Below, piece by piece: positions 34,301-44,822 of a DNA stretch of 64,000 nt (position 1 is its first letter; each line of letters begins with the position of its first letter). A program made the position numbers and the translations under genes. The stretch spans positions 7,077,501-7,141,500 of the forward strand of contig CM059558.1 in assembly GCA_030386875.1 (NCBI GenBank), in the 5' to 3' direction. This DNA is from Morinoia aosen. Lineage: Eukaryota > Arthropoda > Malacostraca > Amphipoda > Talitridae. Under the pieces are notes generated by a model. That model had not been told where the DNA came from, did not search any database, and saw nothing but the letters and a program-made list of their open reading frames with translations.

Positions 34301-37300
34301 TTATGCGCAGAATTATTTAAATCCATACTCTTTACTTTCAACATTAATTCCTGATATCCAAGTTCCTAATCCCGAATTTCAACGTAAGTGCGCTCTAATT
34401 AGTGTTTTCAACAATGCATCGTCGCTGGTATTTTGCTTTTTTGAAACTTGTATTTACATGTATTATCAAACATTATGGCATTTCTTTCAATCATTTCTTT
34501 CGACAATCGACATGGGTATTACGATATCCAAGTATGTACTGTATATCAAGTGAGGATCTTGATGATAAGACATTTGAAAAACCACAGCTGCAATCTTCAT
34601 GTAACAACTTCATTAGAAATAAACTGTTTCCTTTCTTTCTTTCTTGTTACAAAAGACGCCGTTGTAACAAAACAACTCGCAATACGGAATATTGAAAAAC
34701 GAACTTGAAATTCGCGAATTGAGATACGTTTCGTATACGCATAAAGTATCAAATCCTTTAGTAAACAATATTGTTTTGGTGTCGTGATTATTATTACTGA
34801 GGCAACATGCATTGCAATGTTTCATTACAACGTACTGACGTACAGGCGTACTTCAGAGGTAGGGAACTTGTGGTGTCGTGGGGAGCATTTTGTGTTTTAT
34901 CCAACATTTTGGCCTTGCCGAGCTTGTTAGTAGAGCTATTCCTCATATTTTAAATTTCTATTTTATCAGGAGCAGCATTATTTAGTCACACCTTTGAAAT
35001 GTTTGCTGGAATGTCTTCAGTAGTACTTTTGAAATGTTGGTCGACGATGTATCAATCTGATAGCGTTTATGGATAAAGCGTTTTTTCAGATATTTTATCA
35101 AAAAATTTGGTGCATGAGTATTCATTTTCAATACCGTCTGTTCAGATGGCTTATAAACAATGACAATTCCATTTCAAAGTTGCCTATAAGTTATGCTGGG
35201 GTGTCACTGCATGCAGGAGACTGAGCACGAAAGCTTTTCTGAGAACCGGCTCCATTCTGATGGATCGTCTCGAACTGTCCAGAACAACGCCAGCGAAGGC
35301 ACAGTTGAGAATGATCCCACAGCTTTTGAGTATCTGATGGTTGTTACAAGGGTTAGCGAGTGACAGATTCGATGACTTTGCGTGTTGTCCAATTTCTGAT
35401 ACAGAGCTCAACGGAGAATAAAATGTTTTTCATGCTTTGATTTTCATGGTCTTGGCTACACATGTGGTTTTGTATTTAAATTTTCATTCTTGAGAGCAGA
35501 AATCGAAGCTTAATTGTAGAGGCAATTTCTTCAGTCTTTCCATGGATTTCATTCCCCGAATCTTCGGTAGCAACCCATCTGATGCATATCCGTGCTGCAA
35601 ATGAACGGAACTACATAACCCTGTCGAAAAAAAAATTTTCTTACTCGGAGCTTTAGTATTAAGGAATCGTAAATTTATGCAATTAGTTTGTTACATTTCA
35701 AGTTTTTCATTCGAGGACGTTTGGTACAGTATGCCTTTATCATTTACAAACCCTGGTCGACCTTCTAACCACGAATGCCTCGCTAACCATTCTCAGAATG
35801 TTGTGCCTGAGAAACCTCAGACACGCTCCAGCATTCACAGCACTCGCCACTTACACACGCCTTCCTACGGAGCATCATCCGTTGCATATTCATCTTTAAT
35901 TTGTTTATTTCTCCGAAACAGCCCTAAGGATGTGCGTATTTGACAAGTAACGCCCGTAACTGTCACTTCGGACCACTGCGCCCGACTTCAAGCAAAAGGC
36001 ATGTGACTGGTGTCCAAGGTGTGATGACGGACGCCACTGCGGTCTCGCTCAGCTCTTCGACTGCCCTGGCGGCCCTGCACTCGGCTGCCCCCATCTCCTC
36101 AACTACGGAGTCAGCCCTGATGGGGAGCCAGTGCCTCCCACTGCAGTTGATCGCTTCAGCGACCGTGCGGCCTGTCGTCGACTTTTTCTTCCACGTCGTC
36201 GTCATGTGGACGTCAAGGGATCCTATTGTGAACGTGGGTTCGGTGATAAGCTGGTGCATTTGTCTCGAACGTTTCTGACTAGCCTTCATATGGCTGTAGT
36301 TTCCCGATCTCGAGCCGTACTCTGCAATGACTTGACAACGACGTAAATTTGATGACTTTAATATATTTCAGGTATAGGGTGTACTGCCTAACCTGTTAAA
36401 TGATAAAACTTTTACTTAAATCTATTCTCAGTAGCTTTCAATCCTACCACTGTCAACTTATTTCAATAGGTCAAAATTGATGTGGTCGGCAGTCGGGTGC
36501 ACCACTTCCGACTTCCTCGTTACCAGAAGTCTCCGACGAGCCTTGATGCTGCGACGCTTTCTGTTGTTTATTATTTTCACCATTATTATTATTATGCATT
36601 GCAACACTCAAATAATAACCTCCTAGGGGCGTTATTATCCCTACTCTATTTTTTCAATAAACCCATTAAATTGTACTTAAATTTCCTCAGTCCCAGAATG
36701 TTCCAGCAGCTCGTTTACCACTGCCTAAAGCGCTGGTGTGCCATATCTCTCTATCAGCTGACGCCTTGTTCCAAGTGCCAATATACGTTCCTGAAGCAGA
36801 CGAACCCTTCTGAGCTTTCTACCGTACCTTCGAAAATTTTTAGCTGGGAAACACTTCACAATGGAAGTAATTGACTCCGTGCCAGAGATTCTTTACGGGT
36901 ACGCCAATTAACAATTTGATAGATTCACATCACGCGTCTCCATCAAACATTCGACTAAATGGCATTAGGTTCTCAGGCATCATTCTGTTTGGATCAGGTA
37001 TATAAATACTCCCGCAGTGATTACTTCCGAATACTTGCATTTTAGAAGTCCGCTTAACAGTTCACATGACTGGCGCAACCCAGGTCGGTTGACTTAGTAA
37101 AAAAGATACTCTCCCAATTTCAGTTCGAAAATTTGCATAACATAAATTTTTCCAACACATCGGTCTTTCAAGTATGACTTTAAAACACATGTGGATCCAT
37201 TCCTGTCCTAATGACAGCGCGACAAGATGGAAGACCACTGCTACAATGTCTCATCTCGGAGTCATATTTCACTCGCCTACCTAATCTTGCTCCCATAGCA

Positions 37301-38197
37301 GCTCTAAATAATTCACATGGTTTAATTTAGAAAGAAATTTCATTCATAATTAGAGCAACAATCAAAACACATCGATAAATTGCGTATTCGTAGTTATATT
37401 TTACAGTGAGCAGAGACGGTTTTTTCAGTGCCCCTTCTTTCGTCTACTCTTCAAATTCTAAAAAGGGCATGTACCTCAGCGTTTCTAGAAAAGTTTTAAT
37501 TTTAAATTTTTGGCGACAACTCGAATTTTATACACTTTTTAATACAGATTTCTCAATTGATTAAGGTAGGAAATTGATCTTGTGTGGTAATGTGTGAGCG
37601 CTGCTTTTGGAATACATCAGTAAATTGATGACTTCTATAGAACGTTATAGATCGCATGGAAACATTGAAGCTGAGATGCAGCTTCCGACTTCGTTCCAGA
37701 ATAGTGCGGAGGACAACGATGATGAAATTTTCGGCTGGAAGTAAATTTTTGAAGTTGGATACACAACCACGGCTGTAATTTGGTAGTGGCTCGGGGAACC
37801 AAGAAAACTCGCTGAGCTAGTTTTTTCACAACCGAATCATCAAGTTTTGTTTAAGTGTAATTCAATTTTTTTTGCAATTTGTTATTAATCTAGAAGAATT
37901 GGGTTACATAAACGTTTAGTGGTGGTCCTTTCATCAGTGACGAGGGCTTATTATTCAAGATGGAACGACTGATTTTTCACTCGACAAATACAATTCGTGG
38001 AGGATTTTCCAAGACTTGGTTATTGTTACTTATTATTACCTAATAATTTAGGTTCTTAAGAGAAAAGACAGGGCAAAAAAGTGCTCTCAAATCGGTTGTG
38101 TAGAAACTAGAGAAATTGTATACTCTCCTGCCACAGCGAAACCTGATCTCGAGACAGCTTCCATTTTGTAGGAATTAAGTCGTGGAACCGGCTGCTC
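31310..38197. repeat. Duplicated block upstream of hsp70-B
   Basis: Paralogue of 19005-26229 with the same internal order. No intact gene is seen. Frames conserved between the blocks (for example 34266-34553 against 22017-22424) lack recognisable domains and change frame between copies, so I treat them as non-coding repeat DNA. Confidence 0.85.
35740..36340. other. GC-richer, coding-like but degenerate block (copy B)
   Basis: Counterpart of 23690-24290 with its own indels. The differing frame breaks in the two copies argue against a conserved protein. Confidence 0.35.
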
Positions 38198-38300
38198 TCT
38201 GACACTGTTGTCATCGATACCTAAAGTCATCTCGATTTAAATCACACCTCGAGGCGAAGATGAGATACTCGTGAGCTCTAACCTGCCGTGGAGGTGGGTT
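38198..38300 (-). pseudogene. Decayed HSP70 fragment, relic 2
   Basis: Counterpart of the relic at 26230-26332: GACACTGTTGTCATCGATAC, AAAGTCATCTCGATTTAAAT, CACACCTCGAGGCGAAGATG, GTGAGCTCTAACCTGCCG. Same strand as the working hsp70 genes. Not translatable. Confidence 0.68.
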
Positions 38301-38344
38301 TCACACAACTTCATATTTCGCATCCAATGAATGCAACACTACGA

Positions 38345-38868
38345 GGGAAGGTTGAGGCTAGCCAACGTCATTTCCTCACAATGCCTCGAAAAGAATCAAC
38401 AAGATTCGCCCTCTGGTGAGAGATGCGTTTTCGTGGATAAATCCAGCATTTGTGCAGTTCTACGATCCTTCGCACAATCTACCACGAGTAATAACACGAA
38501 TAACCGCGGCAGCTAACGACATTACCACGCAAGGAAGCACCGTTTGAAGGCTTCCCCTCCGCCCCACGACCTCCCTCATCACGCTCTTCATTAGGCAGAT
38601 CACCCTGGGAGTGCTGGGACCTATGCGCTGGAGGTCGGCTGAGCGAGATCACTTTTCTTAGATTTCGTCGACTTAGGCGATAAACCTGCATTATCAAGAG
38701 GTAGCTTATAATCACGGTGACTTTTGTTAGTGTCGTGATTCAACATAAAAGATCAAAAGATCCATCTTGCGTCGATTACTTCAATTCCGAATGTAATCAG
38801 CCTCCTCCCTCGCATATACAATACTAATGTCAAAAGGAGTCGTAGGATAAATCTTCATTATTATTATC
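38345..38868. other. Unassigned GC-richer DNA left of the retrotransposon
   Basis: After the relic the sequence departs from the A-B duplication. It holds a GC-richer patch (about 38500-38650) without a recognisable gene, then AT-rich DNA up to the insertion site of element 1. Confidence 0.4.
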
Positions 38869-38872
38869 ATGT

Positions 38873-39045
38873 TGTGCGGCCATCTCCGCACATGTCTGTA
38901 TTCCGCGTCGTTCTGTATCTGTACGACACTTATATAAAGGCTGCTAATGTCGAAGCCAGTTGCTCAATCTACCGATTCCCATCCTGCTGTCAACATCTAG
39001 TGGAATAAACTCGCCAAGCTCCCCCAGTGTTTCTCTGCCCGCACA
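38873..39045 (+). repeat. 5' LTR of element 1
   Basis: 173 bp starting TGTGCGG and ending CCGCACA, so a 7-bp inverted repeat closes the LTR. It contains TTATATAAAG as a TATA box (about 38930) and GGAATAAA as a polyadenylation signal (about 39001). The next bases, TTAAG then TGGTGGCACAGC, probably hold the primer-binding site; the tRNA is not identified. Confidence 0.95.
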
Positions 39046-39157
39046 TTAAGTGGTGGCACAGCATGTGGTGAACTCAACCCACATTCGTGAACTCATAAGT
39101 GTTACAGTGGATTTCAAGTGTTCTGTGTTAACATCTTTCGAACAGTATAACATCCAA

Positions 39158-39388
39158 ATGTGTTCCAGCGAAAACAAGCAGCTCTGGCAACCTGAAGAAA
39201 CGGTCATCGTCTTTGGAATCATCGTCGCTAAAGAATTGTTGGCGGCAGCTTACTGTAGATTTACAGTATTTCTTAATTTATATTCACCCCTGCGTACGAA
39301 AATTTTGGTCTACGAGTGTGAAAACGACACTATTGAATTGGTGTTTCAAGTAAAGATTGCAGCGTTCCCAGCGTCAAACATTGAGTGA
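39158..39388 (+). CDS. ORF-A of element 1, small conserved protein of unknown function
   Basis: A 76-residue frame 113 bases after the 5' LTR and well before gag. About 59% of its residues match the 74-residue ORF at 60672-60896 of element 2, with one gap: QLWQP, KELL, AYC, FLNL, SPLRT, LVYE, IELV and IAAFPA are shared. Such conservation between elements this diverged points to selection on the protein. It has no signal peptide, membrane span or Cys/His motif; alternating hydrophobic residues suggest beta strands. I do not recognise the family. Placed here it would be the first ORF of the full-length RNA. A possible splice donor (GAA then GTAAAT, 39407) follows the stop codon by about 18 bases and could join it to the ORF-M exon. 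Confidence 0.72.
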   Translation: MCSSENKQLWQPEETVIVFGIIVAKELLAAAYCRFTVFLNLYSPLRTKILVYECENDTIELVFQVKIAAFPASNIE

Positions 39389-40510
39389 ATTTTACATCTA
39401 CAAGAAGTAAATTCAAATCTACAAGTACTAAGAACAATTTGTTTTGTGTGAAATAAATTACTACGATTGCACCAGGACAGTAGCAGTGACTGTAGCAGTG
39501 AGGAGACACGAACTTTCATTTTTAAAGTGTAATATCTTCAACGTGGTGCACAGCATAACGCAGTATAATCTTGCTGTACCAGCCGACAACGTTGCCTACA
39601 GCATCACAGCGTCCCATCATTGCCTGCAAGAGACGTGATCAGCTGTCTTCAGTTTTTTACACAGTTAAGTCTTTTGTGGAAAATTTTTTTTCTTTGTTTT
39701 GTGCTATCTCGCTCTGTCCCGAGCAGCTAGTCTTCTTTGTTGCACTTATTGCCGTGGTTTTTTTTTACCACGCCCGCTCCCTGTACAGCTGAAAGCGCTG
39801 AGTCGCACCTTGCACTCAAAATCAGTTGCATTCTGAGAGTTGTGAGAGAGACACGTTGTCCAACGAATCTGGAACGTAGCTGTTTACCAGTCTTTCACTT
39901 CAATTGCAACGTACGTGTCAAATTTTAATTGCCATTTGAATAGGAGTGTTAGTAGAAGGGTGTGATTCACCTCGATTTCAATTTTTGAAGCTTTCATGTG
40001 ATAGTATTTCACGTTCTTTGCTGTGGAGGAGAAATTTTTTTTTGTTAACGCCTTGTCGTAAGCCTCGGCATACACGAGCACTCTGCACGTTTTATTAAGA
40101 AATCACAAGGATTTGCACTGATTGTGGTGTTTGAAAGTGCCACTATTTACTGAATTTAATTGGAAGTATTGGTTACGTAATTTTATTAGCGTTATTGATG
40201 ACTAGAGATTAACGCTAGTTCATTTTCTATGTTGTTGGTACGTATTAGAAGCTACTATATTCCTAGTTACTATTTGTGATTATTAATTCAAGTGGGATTA
40301 TTAATTTTTTGTGGTTCTTCAAGGTGGTGTTTCATTAATTTTTGGGTGTTGTAAATGCATTTACGGTGTTTATTATCATTTTAACTGTTTTTAGGGGGTT
40401 TATTATCATTCTCGGTGTACGATATTAATTTTTAAATGATTTTTAACTGATTTTGGTAGTGCATTGTTAATTTTTAGTAGAACAGGTGATTTTTCGAGGA
40501 AAAACGACCC
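39389..40510 (+). other. Leader between ORF-A and gag
   Basis: 1.1 kb with no supported coding region. It is likely to carry the packaging signal and any splice donors for the accessory mRNA. It contains several T- and G-rich stretches but no repeat I can define. Confidence 0.45.
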
Positions 40511-41983
40511 ATGTCGGATTTCTCTGATTCCTTGGACAGTGAGGACGAAGTAGTACGAACTAAACCTACTGTAACTAAATACGGACGAGTGAGTAACCCA
40601 GTAGTTAGCAAGATGACGACTCCTAACACAGCAGCTCCTAACACAGCAGGGCCTAATGCTAGTGCTGGACCTAGTAATGTTGACACGACACAACTTGCAC
40701 GTGACATCGCTGCAAATCTCAATGTTCCTTCTGTCGGTACAATAATGACTAATGCCGAGCTTCCAACTTTTCGTGGAAGACGCCGTTTGCATGATGGGGA
40801 GTTCCTAGAGAATAAGACATTTTCGACACATATTCAAAATCTTAAGGCCTATATGAGCCTGTTGCCGGATGCTACTAGTGATGATCGTAAGAAGGAATTT
40901 TTGGTACGATCTGCAAACAAGAACATCGGCGATTTCAATAGTGTAGTAACTAAGTTAGTAAATACCGATTTACATTATTCTTTCGATCAGGTCGTTCAGA
41001 TACTAGAGGACATTTACGTCTCGAAAGGAGAGAAGAGTATCCATGCATTAGCTTGCGATCTAAATGAGTTGAAGTTAGTTAAAAACAATGCACTTGCTGC
41101 TCAGATCGTGAACGCATTTTCAAAAATAAGGAAGCTAACAGAGAGTATTCTTAGTTCAAACTCACTCGGGTGGCAGCGCCACGCTTATTTCCAGAACTGC
41201 ACCACGCAGGCTGAGTTAAAAAAATTCGTAGGCGACAGCATGTCGTACAGTCTGGCGTTGGGGGTTCTAGGTCCTTTATTTGATGAGACGTTCGCTAGAA
41301 AAATTTTTGAAACACAATTTTCGACTGCAGAGGAGTTGTTAGCCAAGTTAATTTCCGCGGTGCGAAGCCAGAGCGAGTCTAAGAAAATACTAGCGCAAAA
41401 GTATTCTGTCAGACAGGAGAGCGAGAGTTACGTAGGTGAAGTAACTAGTGAATTCGAGGAAGTTTTGGAGGAGCCAGATCAATTCCAAGAGAACGAAGTG
41501 TACTACGGAAGTATAGGAAATTACCGTAGGAATTTCCGATCAGGGGCCCGTAGGATTGTACCTAGGCCCTGGCTCACACGGAATCCTCGCTCAAGAGGTA
41601 GAGAGTTTAACAGTTATGTAGGAGATAGAGGAAATGGATACCTAGAGTGTAATATGATGAAATCAGATAGTAATAGTTCTGGTTCTGTACAATTCGCAGG
41701 AAATGCAGGAAATTTAGGAGGAAATTCAGGAACGAAAAAACCAGGATTCCCGTACTGTAGCAGTTGTTCGACAGTAGGGCACTTCGAGTGCAGATCTCAA
41801 AGAGGATCTCAAATGCCGAGGGGATGTTTTGCCTGTGGTGGAACTCATGTAGTAAAAAATTGTAGAGCGAGCGGTTCGGAAGTCCGTAACTATAGGGCGT
41901 ATTTACGCAGTAGGGGTAGCACGAACCGTGGGCAAAGTGAAGCTCATTGGGCGGAGTCCAAGTCAAGCGATTTTTTAAACTAG
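40511..41983 (+). CDS. gag: Gag polyprotein of element 1
   Basis: 490 residues forming the capsid and nucleocapsid of the intracellular particle. An acidic, Ser/Pro-rich N-terminus (1-85) leads to a helical capsid-like region (about 85-300). A basic, Arg/Gly-rich segment follows, then two Cys/His motifs near the C-terminus: CSSCSTVGHFEC and CFACGGTHVVKNC. Both deviate from the classical CX2CX4HX4C knuckle (CX2CX4HX2C and CX2CX3HX4C). The frame is intact from ATG to TAG. The stop lies directly behind the slippery sequence TTTTTTAAAC, so part of the translation should continue into pol by a -1 shift. No myristoylation signal is present on Gag itself. Confidence 0.9.
   Translation: MSDFSDSLDSEDEVVRTKPTVTKYGRVSNPVVSKMTTPNTAAPNTAGPNASAGPSNVDTTQLARDIAANLNVPSVGTIMTNAELPTFRGRRRLHDGEFLENKTFSTHIQNLKAYMSLLPDATSDDRKKEFLVRSANKNIGDFNSVVTKLVNTDLHYSFDQVVQILEDIYVSKGEKSIHALACDLNELKLVKNNALAAQIVNAFSKIRKLTESILSSNSLGWQRHAYFQNCTTQAELKKFVGDSMSYSLALGVLGPLFDETFARKIFETQFSTAEELLAKLISAVRSQSESKKILAQKYSVRQESESYVGEVTSEFEEVLEEPDQFQENEVYYGSIGNYRRNFRSGARRIVPRPWLTRNPRSRGREFNSYVGDRGNGYLECNMMKSDSNSSGSVQFAGNAGNLGGNSGTKKPGFPYCSSCSTVGHFECRSQRGSQMPRGCFACGGTHVVKNCRASGSEVRNYRAYLRSRGSTNRGQSEAHWAESKSSDFLN
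41971..41980 (+). promoter_or_regulatory. -1 ribosomal frameshift site, gag to pol
   Basis: In the gag frame the codons are GAT TTT TTA AAC TAG. This contains two overlapping slippery heptamers of the X XXY YYZ type, T TTT TTA (41971-41977) and T TTA AAC (41974-41980), directly before the stop at 41981. Pol lies in the -1 frame. Element 2 has the same T TTT TTA at its gag end. A downstream stimulatory structure was not tested. Confidence 0.88.
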
Positions 41984-44596
41984 GTGAAGGTAGTAAGGGG
42001 GAGTTGAAACAGATTGAGCCCGAGGTATTTAACGGTACTAACCTCGTAAAACTAGAGACCGTGGCAAAGGTTCCAGATGCAACCGAGATAACCAAGTCGT
42101 ATGTTGACCCCATATTTCAATGTAAAAATCGATATCAATTGTTGCAAGAAAAAGAGCTTGAGAATGATCATTATCAAGACAAGACTATGGAATCATATTT
42201 TTCGGTATCCGTTGTAAAAAATGGTAACAAAAATGATGCTGGTTTAATATCATTCAAGGATTCCAACAAACCGACCATTATTCTCAAAAATAATGACCAG
42301 TATTTAAGCGCTTTGCTCGACAGCGGCTCAGACAAGTGTCTTCTGAGTTTCAGACAGGTTAAAAATCTAAGTGAGGAAGTAAGGCCGAGTAAATTAAGAG
42401 TGAAAGGCGTGAACGGAAAAAGTGACGTCACTGGTGAGGTGGAGTTAGCTATTAAAATCCCCGGCACTAGTAGAGTAATTAAAACAAGCGCACTCATCAT
42501 CAAGGAGGCGAAATTCAAATATGACCTGATACTAGGTCGAGACGTATTAACAAATGCAATAATTAACTTTAAGGACAAAGAACTTCTTTGGAATGATATT
42601 TCAATTCCTTTTCAAGATTTAAATATGGAACCATTGTTAAGTAGAGAAGTAGTAATGAGAAAGATAGTTAACAGCGACTGTCTGTTGTCTGAGATTGCTG
42701 TTGCGAGGAAGAGCAACAGGAGGTTAAAAATTGATGACTGCAGCAGGAAAAATGATGACGGCGGCAGAAACAATGCTGACTGCAGGAGAAAAAATGCTGA
42801 CTGCGAGACAATGAGAGCTGCGGTAGCTCAGGCACAGACAATGAGTACGAAGCAATTAATCGTTCATTGCAATCAGGCTGAAGTGCCTGGGAATTCACTT
42901 AATGTCATTTATGGCTTCCTTAAGAAACCAATTGTAGGAGAATACGTCATTCAGAAAAGATGTCTTGATAATGGTGCTCTTATAGCTGACTCAATTGTTC
43001 AAATAAATGAAGACGGTATGGTACCGATTATGGTTTTGAATCCAAGTGATGAAACAGTGTATCTCTCTGAGAATTCTATGCTATGTCATGCGGAATTAAT
43101 AGGAGCTAATGAGATTGAGAGCGAAGTATTTTTAACAAATGTGGAAAAAGCGCTCAGAGATGCTAGTGATGTTGAAGTAAATGCTGTCGCGGGGTCGGGT
43201 ACGACTAAGGTTGTTTCGTCAGGTGGTGGAATTAATGCCATAGTCGATAGTAAACTTGGGTTGGAGGCTGATACTCGTGGCAGAGGAGAAATTCTTGCTG
43301 ATGACAAGAAGTTAGATGTTAATGCAGAAGTAAATGTAAATTTATTAAGTGGAGAAAGTGGAGAAAAGGAGTTACGACGTGAGTTAACAGTAAATGATAT
43401 TTCATGTACGGAAGAAGACATTCAATTACCTCTAGTTAATTTGTTAAATAAATTTAGAGATGTGGTGACTTTAGAAAACGAACAAATAGGAGTAACGAAT
43501 ATTTTGAAGCATCATATTCAGTTGAAGACTGATGCGCCTGTGTTAAATTTAGCTCCCTACCGCATACCTCATAAGTACCAAGAAGAGGTAATGAGAATAA
43601 CCAACGATATGCTCGACCAGGGAATAATAGAGGAGTCGTCATCTGACTTCAATTTCCCTGTCATTGTAGTTAAAAAGAAATCGGGAGATTTACGGCCCGT
43701 TATCGATTTCCGTGCTTTGAATAAAGTTTTGATTAAACATTCTTACCCAATTCCCCGCATTGACGATATCCTAGCAACATTAGGTGGAAACACGTGGTTC
43801 TCTAACCTTGATTTGCGCAGTGCATTCCATCAAATTGAATTGGAAAAAGAAAGTAGGAAGTATACTGCTTTTAGCGTCAATTACCGTAAGTACCAGTTCT
43901 GTAGGGTACCGTTCGGACTCTCAACGAGTCCGGGAATATTTCAAAAACTCATGATATCAGCGCTCTCACCCATTTTGGGAAAGCTCGCGTTTGTATTCCT
44001 CGATGACATCTTGGTATTTTCTAAAAATAAAACTCAACATTTAACTGATATAGAAATGGTGCTTAAATTGCTGCGAGACGGTAAATTATCCTTAAAGCTT
44101 GAGAAATGCCATTTCTTTAAAAAAGAACTCGAGTATCTGGGCCATATCATTGCCGCAGATGGAATTAAATGTAAATATTCAAAAAAATTGCAAGAATGCC
44201 GAGCGCCAACCAATGTTAAAGAATTACAACAGTTTTTAGGTTTGGCGAATTATTTTCGCAGCTTCCTACCAAATTTCGCTGAAGTAGCAAGTCCCTTGTA
44301 CAATCTTTTGAGAAAAAATGTGGTTTACACTTGGACTAACGAATGTCAAAAGAGTTTTGAGTTTCTGAAATCGTTATTGACTTCTGACACAGTTCTGAGA
44401 CATCCCGACTATAACAAGGACTTTCATGTGTTTACTGATGCTTCCAATTCAGGAATAGGAGCTGTATTAATGCAAGCGGATGATTCAAGCGACAAAATTC
44501 TAAGACCCATAGCTTATTATAGTAAAAATTTAAACTCCAGCCAGCGTCGGTACTCGACTACCAAAAAAGAATTTTACGCGATACACGCTGCTTTAA
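41978..44596 (+). pseudogene. pol: Pol of element 1, part 1: protease, reverse transcriptase, start of RNase H
   Basis: About 870 codons, open in the -1 frame relative to gag. Protease: ALLDSGSDKCL (the DSG aspartate near residue 125) and a following ILGRDVL. A variable, repetitive Asn/Arg-rich linker follows. Reverse transcriptase begins near residue 530 (YRIPHKYQEEV, YPIPRIDDIL, LDLRSAFHQIEL) with the catalytic pair in VFLDDILVF near 681. RNase H starts at FTDASNSGIGAVL near 828. The frame ends inside RNase H because a 222-bp MITE is inserted at a TTAA. I did not find other breaks up to there. The polyprotein would convert the RNA to DNA in the particle; this copy cannot complete it. Confidence 0.88.
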
Positions 44597-44822
44597 CACG
44601 TTGACTGCGATACGACCCATCGATGGGTCGTAGTTAGGTTTTTCCTGCTGCGAAACGACCCATCGATGGGTCGTTTTGAAAAATTCCAACAACCTTTCTA
44701 AATTAATGGTAGTTAACAGGCCCAGTTAATGTTTGATATTTACAGATTTGGTTATCACTTTTGACTTCAAATTTCATTTGAATATTGAACTTCTGTTTAA
44801 CCTATCGCAGTTAACGTGTTAA
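44593..44822. mobile_element. TTAA-flanked MITE inserted in pol
   Basis: 222 bp (44597-44818) between TTAA duplicates (44593-44596, 44819-44822). Termini are CACGTTGACTGCGATA and, inverted, CACGTTAACTGCGATA, 16 bp with one mismatch. Insertion of 226 bases in total shifts the reading frame. TTAA duplication points to the piggyBac mechanism. The left half holds two perfect palindromes CGACCCATCGATGGGTCG (44613-44630 and 44656-44673, the second extending to 24 bp). It is non-coding. Confidence 0.88.
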
